5,102 nt of DNA, from NCBI GenBank assembly GCA_030040515.1, contig JASHTO010000544.1:1-5102 (forward strand). Direction: 5' to 3'. The DNA is from Terriglobia bacterium (GTDB taxonomy: Bacteria > Acidobacteriota > Terriglobia > UBA7540). The notes beneath the pieces are model-generated. The model worked only from the letters and a program-made list of their open reading frames with translations. It was not told the origin of the DNA and made no database searches. The position numbers were made by a program, and so were the translations under genes. Positions 1 through 5,102 of this stretch are shown here, in pieces. Positions within the stretch are counted from its first letter, which is position 1; every line of letters begins with the position of its first letter.

Positions 1-573
1 CTTTTGTTGGGCTGCGACTTTCACCTTTCGTACGACAACATCCAGGTGTGCTTGCAGGACTCGCGGGATTTCACCATCAATCACACCGCTTATCTGCTGG
101 TGGAGCTTCCCGACCAATTCATTCCCGACAATCTCAATCGCGTCTACTACGAAATCCAGGTCGCCGGGCTAAAACCGATCATCACGCATCCGGAACGGAA
201 TCCGCTCCTTCAGCGCAGGCCGGAGGTGCTTGAGCACTGGGTATCCATCGGCTGCCTGGTGCAGGTGACGGCGCAATCCTACACGAACGGCTTCGGCTCG
301 AGGGCGCGCAAGCTCGCAGAACGATTGCTCGACGCCGGCGCGGTTCACTTTCTTGCCAGCGATGCGCACGATCTGAAGCGGCGCCCGCCGATTCTTTCCC
401 GCTGTTTCGACAAGGTGGCCGAGGAAAAAGGGCAGGAAATCGCCGACCTGCTTTTGCAGCAAAACCCGGAAGCCGTCATCAACGGCCGCCCTCTGCCGCC
501 GCAGCCGGACGCCGCGGAGTTCAAGAGCCGCGGGCTGAAGCGGCGCTGGTTCTCCTTCCTCACCGGCAAGTAA
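1..573 (+). CDS. CpsB/CapC/YwqE-type PHP-domain protein-tyrosine phosphatase, 5'-truncated by the window
   Basis: This family dephosphorylates the tyrosine-rich tail of the autokinase that controls capsule or exopolysaccharide polymerisation and export, using a metal centre in a PHP-type TIM barrel in the cytoplasm. The visible part is about 190 residues against roughly 240-255 for the family. The missing N-terminus would carry the first metal-binding His-x-His motif. Two diagnostic motifs are present in order: ITHPERN (its His at bases 187-189) and SDAHD about 58 residues later (Asp and His metal ligands). The segment GCDFHL at the left edge fits the early glutamate/histidine strand of the family. 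The TTG at base 4 is not a real start, because the frame is open to the left edge and the fold begins earlier. The tail (KSRGLKRRWFSFLTGK) is basic and outside the core. The gene ends 24 bp from the convergent lyase gene with no obvious terminator hairpin. Family identity is confident. The substrate kinase is not in the window, so the partner is inferred. Confidence 0.9.
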   Translation, partial: LLLGCDFHLSYDNIQVCLQDSRDFTINHTAYLLVELPDQFIPDNLNRVYYEIQVAGLKPIITHPERNPLLQRRPEVLEHWVSIGCLVQVTAQSYTNGFGSRARKLAERLLDAGAVHFLASDAHDLKRRPPILSRCFDKVAEEKGQEIADLLLQQNPEAVINGRPLPPQPDAAEFKSRGLKRRWFSFLTGK

Positions 574-597
574 GTTGAATCTCCGGCCGCACGGTCT

Positions 598-2493
598 TCA
601 TTCCATCCGGCAATCGAAAGTCTTTCCCCCGATATCCAGGCTCACGCAGCCTTGTTGGGGGATTGCCTTCACCTGCCGGATAGGTCGATTCGCTTCGGTG
701 GTGATGAGCGTGCCGCCCACCCAGGGCAATTCCATCTCCGCCCAATCGAGAATCAGGACCGCCGAGGCAAACTTGATTCCGAATTCCGGCGAGTACCAGC
801 CGGGGAATTGCGCCTCATCCCCGCGCGAGACGGAAGCGCGCGGTCTTGCGCTGCCCACCGGGATCACCCTGATGCTGCGACCGCGGCTGCGCGCCACGAT
901 TCGATCCTCTTCTGCGATAATTTCAAACGTGGGATAGAAGTGCATCAAACTGGTGCAGCGGTGAACTCCTTGCCCTTCGAGCCAATCCAGAATCAGCCAG
1001 TCGTGGTTCTCCAACCGAAACCAGGCGCGGCGGTGGTGAATCCCCAGGTGCAAAAACCCGGGATCACCCATTCGCAGGCGCGCGCACTCGCCCGAGAATT
1101 CCCAATCCACATCGCGTGAGGCCTCAGCGCCGTGCCACTGCGGGTTGCAGCCATCCACCAAAAGGAGATTATGGGCGCGAGCGCCGGGGAAGTAGGCCGG
1201 TTCCTCCGGCGCAAAACCGCCGGAATCCACCACCACGCGGTGGTCATCCAGCGTAAGCTCGTAACTCAAAAAGTCCTGGTGCTCCTTCGCTGATCGAGGC
1301 AGGCGCGCAGCGACCATCAGCACCGAGTCTTGCGCGCCTACCATGCGTAGGATTTCGCTCGCCGCGTCCACATGGTCGTGCGGAGGACAGGCGACATCCT
1401 GCAAGCTCTCGTATCGCTGCTTGCCTTCCTCGCCCAGCCAGAGGTGAGGCAGAATGCCGAATCTTCCCGCCCGGCATTTCCACTCGGGGCTTTCGAGCCT
1501 CACCGCCGCGAGTGCCGCGAGGTCCGAGAGATCATCGTGATTCAACCGCGCCTCGGGACCAAGGAGCGGCAGCGAACCATTGGGCATCAGCAGCGATTCC
1601 AATCCGTCCAAGGTGGCGCGCAACTCGCCCCTCAAAACGGTTGAATCTGCGCTGGGATGGGAGAGAAGGGCCCATTCCATGAGCGCCTGCGCCCTCGCCA
1701 GGCAGGCATTCGGCCACGGTTCGTCGCGGGCAACCGCCAGTGCGCTCCGGAGGAGATCAAGAGCTGCATCACGAGCCTGGCGCGCCTTGCTTCCGGCAAA
1801 AAACCGGCTGGCACAGAGAAGCGCGCGGGAAGCGTCCATCCGGGCGGCGGCCGAGGGCAGGGAATCGAGCTGGCCCAGCAGAAATGCCACTTGCAAAGCC
1901 AGGCTCTTCGCCACCAGATCGCGGAACTGCGCGTCGCCTTCCCAATCGCTGCGCGCCGAGTCCGCCGCGAGCATCCAGTTGCGCACGCGCCGGGCCAGAA
2001 CCCGCGGCTGCCAGCCCGTGCCGTCCGCCGGTGGATTCGCCGCGATCCAATGGGCGATGAGGTAGCGCAAGTGGCGGGCGTATTTCTCCTCGCGCGAAAT
2101 TCGAAAGGTGACGGCCAGCTCGAGCGCGTAGTCGAAGGCGTGAAGCTCGGCGCACCAGCCCGCGCTTTGCCGCGGCTCCCAGTCAATGTCCGCGTCAAAG
2201 CTTTGCGATGAATCGAAGAACGTGAAGCGGTTGACGAGCGTCTGTCCCGCCCGGCCGTAGAGTTCCAGCAGATCGTCATTCAGCGCGGGAGCAATTTCGC
2301 GGACGCGCGGCGAGAAGAAGTGGGGAATGGGCGCGCGCGCAAATCCCGCGGCGGAGATTTCGAGTAGCGAACCCGCCAGTCCCGGAAACGCGCGAAATGC
2401 CCAGCGCAGGGCCGCGAATTTCGCGAGCGCCCGCCCGGCGCGGACCCGGCGCTCCAGGCCGTCCAGATTGGCGGATCCCGTACTAGTCCACAT
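598..2493 (-). CDS. Heparinase II/III-like polysaccharide lyase
   Basis: A 631-residue protein with the two-part layout of heparinase II/III (alginate-lyase-like) proteins, which cleave uronic-acid-containing polysaccharides by beta-elimination. Residues about 75-335 form a helical toroid-type N-domain: IDWEP near 103, then a helix-rich stretch with AANPPADGTGWQ (151-162) and a following R-x-x-NW (170-173), matching the family's 'W-ANPP...W....R..NW' pattern. Residues about 370-600 are the beta-sandwich domain, with EHQDFLSYEL (404-413), VVDSGGF (421-427) and ARAHNLLLVDG (438-448). This corresponds to the family's H-x-D...DSG...RxHN signature, so His405 is a candidate catalytic or metal-site residue. 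No signal peptide is visible from this start, which is odd for a lyase acting on exported polymer. The ATG overlaps the end of the thioredoxin gene by 11 bp and has only a weak Shine-Dalgarno, which suggests translational coupling. Lying opposite a CpsB-type gene, it may trim or recycle the cell's own exopolysaccharide (inference). Substrate is unknown. Confidence 0.87.
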   Translation of the reverse strand: MWTSTGSANLDGLERRVRAGRALAKFAALRWAFRAFPGLAGSLLEISAAGFARAPIPHFFSPRVREIAPALNDDLLELYGRAGQTLVNRFTFFDSSQSFDADIDWEPRQSAGWCAELHAFDYALELAVTFRISREEKYARHLRYLIAHWIAANPPADGTGWQPRVLARRVRNWMLAADSARSDWEGDAQFRDLVAKSLALQVAFLLGQLDSLPSAAARMDASRALLCASRFFAGSKARQARDAALDLLRSALAVARDEPWPNACLARAQALMEWALLSHPSADSTVLRGELRATLDGLESLLMPNGSLPLLGPEARLNHDDLSDLAALAAVRLESPEWKCRAGRFGILPHLWLGEEGKQRYESLQDVACPPHDHVDAASEILRMVGAQDSVLMVAARLPRSAKEHQDFLSYELTLDDHRVVVDSGGFAPEEPAYFPGARAHNLLLVDGCNPQWHGAEASRDVDWEFSGECARLRMGDPGFLHLGIHHRRAWFRLENHDWLILDWLEGQGVHRCTSLMHFYPTFEIIAEEDRIVARSRGRSIRVIPVGSARPRASVSRGDEAQFPGWYSPEFGIKFASAVLILDWAEMELPWVGGTLITTEANRPIRQVKAIPQQGCVSLDIGGKTFDCRME

Positions 2494-3019
2494 CCGTCAA
2501 CCAATGACGCGGCGGCTGCAACCCCTTCTTCAAGAATGCGTCGATCTTGCCGGCATTGTACTTCCTCCCGTGCTCAAAAGGGTGAGTGGGTTGCGAACGC
2601 AGCAAAACGCCCTTGGAATCCAGAACGAAGAAATGCGGGTACGCGGGGACTTTGGGATATTTCGAGAGGAAGGCTTCGTTCGGATTTTCCTTGCTGTAGT
2701 TCACCTTCACAGTCACGTAGTTCTCATCGCGCTCGCGCACCAGTTGAGGATGTTTGTCGAACGTCTGGTCCATGATATTGCAATAGATGCACCAGTCGCC
2801 GCCCACTTCCAGCAGAATCTTCCGGTGCGTCTGCGTCGCGAGGGCGATGGCTGCTTCGAGATCCTTGGCGGGGTCGCGCGTGGCGTCGTAACTGAGCGTT
2901 GCCTCCGCGGACCTCGGTTCAGTCGACTTCTTGCTGCCCCTGGCGCTGAGGGAATTTGCGGTCAGCAGGAAAACGCACAATGCCAAAACCAAATGCCTTG
3001 CGGCTCGAGCCTCTTGCAC
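2483..3019 (-). CDS. Secreted thioredoxin-fold protein with a WCIYC active site
   Basis: A probable periplasmic or membrane-tethered thiol-disulfide oxidoreductase of the thioredoxin-like (Thioredoxin_7-like) group. From the preferred GTG at 3019 it is 178 residues. A basic N-terminus precedes a hydrophobic stretch (HLVLALCVFLLTANSLSA), a likely signal peptide with cleavage near the final Ala, then a polar linker. The thioredoxin core follows: a helix (about residues 50-65), the strand KILLEVGGDWCIYC carrying the redox pair CIYC (Cys77, Cys80), a strand with VTVKVNY, and VPAYPHFFVLDSKG, where the second Pro fits the cis-proline opposite the active site. GTG at 3025 is also in frame, but a GGAGG lies only 1 nt from it and 7 nt from the GTG at 3019, so 3019 is chosen. 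It is first in an operon, overlapping the lyase gene by 11 bp. It could keep cysteines of exported proteins in the right state. The partner is unknown, and the lyase as partner is speculative. Confidence 0.88.
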   Translation of the reverse strand: MQEARAARHLVLALCVFLLTANSLSARGSKKSTEPRSAEATLSYDATRDPAKDLEAAIALATQTHRKILLEVGGDWCIYCNIMDQTFDKHPQLVRERDENYVTVKVNYSKENPNEAFLSKYPKVPAYPHFFVLDSKGVLLRSQPTHPFEHGRKYNAGKIDAFLKKGLQPPRHWLTDVD

Positions 3020-3026
3020 GAACACG

Positions 3027-3031
3027 CCTCC
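3027..3031 (-). promoter_or_regulatory. Ribosome binding site (GGAGG) deciding the thioredoxin-gene start
   Basis: GGAGG on the minus strand lies 7 nt before the GTG at 3019 and only 1 nt before the in-frame GTG at 3025. Normal Shine-Dalgarno spacing favours the downstream GTG. Confidence 0.7.
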
Positions 3032-3205
3032 AAAGCGTAAGTGCCAACTCTGACTGCGAATCCTACCAATCCGGCGCAGCCCGAGGCAAGGAAATTGAGG
3101 AGTGGTACGCGCCGATCAGGATGGTTGGATGCCTCCAGAGGGAATTGGGTGGTGTGTGGGGTTCGACTTGGGCAAATCTGCTCGCTACCGAGTCGGTGAC
3201 CCATA

Positions 3206-3211
3206 ATTATA
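3206..3211 (-). promoter_or_regulatory. Candidate -10 box (TATAAT) for the thioredoxin-lyase operon
   Basis: A perfect TATAAT reads on the minus strand in a locally AT-rich patch about 185 bp upstream of the thioredoxin-gene start. No convincing -35 hexamer lies 16-18 bp further up. That position falls at the edge of the palindromic element starting at 3227. If used, it gives a leader of roughly 180 nt. This is a single-motif prediction, so confidence is low. Confidence 0.35.
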
Positions 3212-3226
3212 CAGAGCGACATAAAT

Positions 3227-3312
3227 TGTAGCGGCGCTCTACGACCCGTCGCCAGAAGACGGCTTTGGGTCGCAGGGCGAGCGCCGACCGGCGGTCATAG
3301 ACCGCCGTTACA
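3227..3312. repeat. 86-bp composite palindromic intergenic element (REP/MITE-like)
   Basis: The ends form an imperfect inverted repeat: TGTAGCGGCG (3227-3236) against CGCCGTTACA (3303-3312), 9 of 10 matching. The match extends inward to 17 of the first 20 positions. Inside are nested arms: GGCGCTC (3233-3239) with GAGCGCC (3279-3285), CGACCC (3242-3247) with GGGTCG (3267-3272), and GTC (3248-3250) with GAC (3258-3260), making one long hairpin. A second, perfect hairpin follows: CGGCGGTC, loop ATA, GACCGCCG (3289-3307). There is no T-tract, so it is not a standard intrinsic terminator. No clean flanking target duplication is seen. The design resembles repetitive extragenic palindromes or non-autonomous mobile elements. 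Copy number cannot be judged from one window. Confidence 0.65.
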
Positions 3313-3490
3313 GCCAAATACGCCAACACTTACGTCGAGTCGGGATCAGAACAACACCTTATTGTTCAGTAAGATATTCTGTTGATAAGTTTTCGTTGCC
3401 CTCATGGTTCAATCCTGCGAACCGCTTCGCAAGCGTGCAAGGTTGCCACAGAGGCGGATGAATCCGTGATAACATGCTTTCCAGCAATAA

Positions 3491-3495
3491 AGAGG
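3491..3495 (+). promoter_or_regulatory. Ribosome binding site (AGAGG) of the frameshifted gene
   Basis: AGAGG lies 6 nt upstream of the GTG at 3502. This decides the start: the frame is open further upstream, but no other start codon there has a comparable site, and the internal GTG at 3633 has none. Confidence 0.5.
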
Positions 3496-3501
3496 CAAGA
3501 A

Positions 3502-4025
3502 GTGAAACGCTATAATTTATGGCTTGTTGAGGTCTACTTTGAGCAGGCCAACGTGTTCAGCGGCTTGGTAGGCATTTTCGGAGTTCGGCGCTTCACTCGC
3601 TAAGCCCCTCCAAGAAGCACAAACATCCGGACGTGGCGCAACAGCGGTTTCCGGATGTGTCATTGGTCGGCCGGTTGAATCCACCCCCCGAACAAGCACT
3701 GGAGTCCAAGGGCACGACGCGTCCTTGGACATTACAATCGCGCTACAACCATGCGGGTTGGTACATCATTTGGCGCTATTTGGTTGATCCCACCAAAAGC
3801 ATCAAGGTCGGGAAAGCCGTGCTGATCTGGAGAGTTGATATTGCGTTTCTGCGCGAAAATGACTGGAAGTACGAGGGAAGCAGGGCCAGTGAAGGCCGCG
3901 GTGGTCGAACTCACACCGTTGGCGTGAAGCTGCCGGCGAGTCGTTTTGCCGGCGCCATCGTTTATCACCACCTCAAAATCGTCCTGCGCCATAGCCGACC
4001 TGCGTTTGCCAATGGAGAGGCGTAA
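3502..4025 (+). pseudogene. Frameshifted gene for an uncharacterised protein of about 173 residues
   Basis: I do not recognise this family. A GTG with a well-spaced AGAGG opens KRYNLWLVEVYFEQ and continues for 33 codons to TAA at 3601-3603. From there the plausible continuation lies in the third frame (SPSKKHKHPDVAQQ onward) and runs to TAA at 4023-4025. That frame is open from 3543, about 160 codons, and reads like a real protein: GWYIIWRYLVDPTKSI, VLIWRVDIAFLRENDWKYEG, a glycine-rich GRGGRTHTVG, then FAGAIVYHHLK. It is rich in Trp, Tyr and alternating hydrophobics, suggesting a small beta-rich domain without signal peptide or membrane segment. One base lost near 3598-3603 would explain the break. 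No slippery heptamer is visible, so programmed frameshifting is unlikely. A sequencing error is possible. Third positions seem less GC-biased than in the flanking genes. The N-terminal and C-terminal parts belonging together is inference. Confidence 0.5.
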
Positions 4026-4154
4026 GGCAGATCGCGCTACGCTTGCTGAGTGTCACGAGCGTCCCCGCCCGTGCGCGGCCAGGGTGACCATGCCACGTTT
4101 GGGCTCGCAGCTTGACTGCCCCGGCGTTTGCGGCCAACTGCTTCAAGGGGGGAT

Positions 4155-5018
4155 TCAAGTGGTCGCAGTAGCGCGCTGGAGGTGGGTTTTGACGTAATTT
4201 TGGAATGCCGCGGCGATTTCGCGGGTAATCTTGCCGGGCGCGTGGTATTTCCAATTGGGCCGGATGCTTTCCACGGCGGCAACCTCGCGGGTGGTGGAGC
4301 TGACGAAAACTTCCTCGGCAGTATCGAGGTCGGCGGGGGAAAGGTCCTGCTCCCGGAGTTTGAAGCCTGCCGCCGGGATGACTTCGCACAGAACGCTGCG
4401 GGTAATTCCCGGCAGACAGCCCGAAGAAAGCGGCGGGGTGCGGACCTCGCCGCCGCGCACCAGGAAGATATTCGCGGACGTGCATTCGGCCAGGTGGCCG
4501 CGCTCGTTCAGGAGCAGAGCGTCATCAAATCCCTCGCCGTGAACGCGTTCGAGCGTGCCGCTATTTTGCACCCAGGAGAGCATTTTGGCGCCGGCCAGCT
4601 TGCCCTCGGAATAAATCGCGTTGGGAAAAAGCGTGAGCTTGTGCGTGGCCGGCCAGGCGGCCATGGGGCGGGTAAAAATCAGCAGGTCGGTGGGGAGACA
4701 ATCGGGGGCATCCGCCCAAAGACCGCCATGATTCTTGATGAAGGAAACGCGCGCGGCGCCTTCCGTGCGCTGGTTTGCGGCGGCCAAATCCACAAGGGAT
4801 TTCCAGACGCACGCCAAGCTGTAATCGAGCGCAATGCCCAGGCGCTCCGCATCATGCGACATGCGCGCCCAGTGGCGGTCGAAGGCGAAGGGCACTCCCT
4901 CATAGATGCGCAGGGTTGAAAAGACTCCCCAGCCCATCAGCAAGCCCATCTGGCCGGGAGAGAGACGTGCTTCCGCCAGGGGGATGATGCGGTCGTTGTG
5001 AAATATGAGGGAATCCAT
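4155..5018 (-). CDS. Class IV PLP-dependent aminotransferase/aminodeoxychorismate lyase family protein
   Basis: A 287-residue fold-type IV PLP enzyme, a family that includes branched-chain and D-amino-acid transaminases and 4-amino-4-deoxychorismate lyase (last step to p-aminobenzoate for folate). Landmarks in order: GWGVFSTLRIYEG (29-41), FDRHWARM with Arg48 (46-53), LAGAKMLS (141-148) whose Lys145 aligns with the Schiff-base lysine in the LAGLKHLN segment of E. coli PabC, LAECTSANIFLV with Glu178 (176-187), GCLPGITR (200-207) and SSTTREV near 240. Length is normal. An upstream in-frame ATG at 5075 would add 19 residues. It has no Shine-Dalgarno, the extra segment has poor third-position bias, and it lacks family resemblance, so ATG at 5018 is preferred. 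The LAGxK context leans to a lyase-like member, but substrate class cannot be settled from sequence alone. A possible upstream gene ends 8 bp before this start, suggesting an operon tail. No clear terminator follows. Confidence 0.88.
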   Translation of the reverse strand: MDSLIFHNDRIIPLAEARLSPGQMGLLMGWGVFSTLRIYEGVPFAFDRHWARMSHDAERLGIALDYSLACVWKSLVDLAAANQRTEGAARVSFIKNHGGLWADAPDCLPTDLLIFTRPMAAWPATHKLTLFPNAIYSEGKLAGAKMLSWVQNSGTLERVHGEGFDDALLLNERGHLAECTSANIFLVRGGEVRTPPLSSGCLPGITRSVLCEVIPAAGFKLREQDLSPADLDTAEEVFVSSTTREVAAVESIRPNWKYHAPGKITREIAAAFQNYVKTHLQRATATT

Positions 5019-5026
5019 CCGGGCAC

Positions 5027-5102
5027 TTACCAGGGCATGTGGACAGTAACGGGATAGTTCAAGCGCAAGCGGCATTGCGTATCCGGGGGAAGATTCACCT
5101 CG
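5027..5102 (-). CDS. Possible C-terminal end of an upstream gene, cut by the right edge
   Basis: On the minus strand a frame open from the right edge ends in TAA at 5029-5027, 8 bp before the preferred aminotransferase start. It gives 24 codons ending in RLRLNYPVTVHMPW, an alternating hydrophobic beta-strand-like tail. Seventeen of 24 third positions are G or C, against 9 of 19 for the competing frame that would extend the aminotransferase. Too short to assign a family. It could be chance. Confidence 0.25.
   Translation of the reverse strand, partial: EVNLPPDTQCRLRLNYPVTVHMPW

Larger units (their letters stand above)
3026..3501. other. Intergenic region between the divergent thioredoxin operon and the broken gene
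   Basis: No convincing gene in this stretch of about 475 bp. It holds the thioredoxin-gene ribosome binding site, a TATAAT box on the minus strand and the 86-bp palindromic element. Base composition falls to clearly AT-richer DNA around 3355-3400. Two small hairpins are visible: GAACAA (3349-3354) with TTGTTC (3362-3367), and CGCTT (3423-3427) with AAGCG (3431-3435). Neither is followed by a T-run. Short open frames on both strands here lack protein-like composition or ribosome binding sites. Confidence 0.6.

Noticed and set aside
574..597. A shared terminator between the convergent phosphatase and lyase genes
   Set aside because: The 24-bp gap holds no stable inverted repeat and no T- or A-run pair.
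1580..2279. Long open frames overlapping the lyase gene on both strands (for example 1580-2065 and 1657-2211 on plus, 1632-2279 on minus)
   Set aside because: Their translations are Arg/Pro/Ala-rich low-information sequences typical of shadow frames in high-GC DNA. The 631-codon lyase frame has clear family motifs across the same bases.
2473..2487. GGATCC and ACTAGT close together, like a cloning polylinker
   Set aside because: Both sites fall in the coding overlap of two genes whose frames run through undisturbed. Coincidence of two six-base sites is enough.
2327..3040. A 237-codon plus-strand open frame across the lyase start and thioredoxin gene
   Set aside because: It is antisense to two genes with recognisable domains, has no ribosome binding site of note and no recognisable motif.
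3403..3419. GGTTCAATCC, resembling a tRNA T-loop
   Set aside because: The flanking bases do not form the 5-bp T-stem and no anticodon or acceptor arms are found nearby.
3511..3516. TATAAT on the plus strand
   Set aside because: It lies inside the proposed start of the broken gene, downstream of its ribosome binding site, and has no -35 partner.
3517..3992. Minus-strand open frames 3517-3732 and 3732-3992 as alternatives to the broken gene
   Set aside because: They lack ribosome binding sites of note and read less like folded protein than the plus-strand frame, which also has a well-spaced Shine-Dalgarno. A database search would be needed to exclude them fully.
4128..4919. A 263-codon plus-strand open frame antisense to the aminotransferase
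   Set aside because: The minus strand encodes an intact class IV enzyme with all landmarks. The antisense frame is a by-product of its codon bias.

Overview
The window is high-GC bacterial DNA with ordinary bacterial coding features: tightly packed genes, GTG and ATG starts, and G/C-biased third positions. Gene content (a PHP-type CpsB/YwqE phosphatase, a heparinase II/III-like lyase, a periplasmic thioredoxin-fold protein and a class IV aminotransferase), together with a structured GC-rich intergenic palindrome, suggests a soil or environmental Gram-negative bacterium. My best guess is Acidobacteriota or Verrucomicrobiota. That placement is impression-based and no marker gene here proves it.

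Layout. (1) Bases 1-573, plus strand: the C-terminal three quarters of a CpsB/CapC-type PHP phosphatase, cut by the window edge. (2) Bases 598-3019, minus strand, convergent with it after only 24 bp: a two-gene operon. A secreted thioredoxin-like protein (WCIYC active site, Shine-Dalgarno-supported GTG start at 3019) overlaps by 11 bp the start of a 631-aa heparinase II/III-like protein. (3) Bases 3020-3501: a leader and intergenic stretch with a TATAAT box for the minus-strand operon and an 86-bp composite palindromic element (3227-3312). (4) Bases 3502-4025, plus strand: a broken gene. A GTG start with a good Shine-Dalgarno opens a 33-codon reading frame that ends in TAA, and the protein appears to continue in another frame to 4025. 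I do not recognise the family. (5) Bases 4155-5018, minus strand: a class IV PLP aminotransferase/lyase, possibly aminodeoxychorismate lyase or a branched-chain/D-amino-acid transaminase. The stop codon of a possible upstream gene lies 8 bp before it and that gene runs off the right edge.

How they fit together. The left half looks like the edge of an exopolysaccharide locus, with a phosphatase that controls polymer-assembly tyrosine kinases and a polysaccharide lyase facing it. The aminotransferase is a separate metabolic gene, probably the tail of its own operon. The roughly 1.1 kb between them is the accessory-looking part, holding the repeat element and the frameshifted orphan. I found no tRNA, rRNA, CRISPR, transposase or phage gene.
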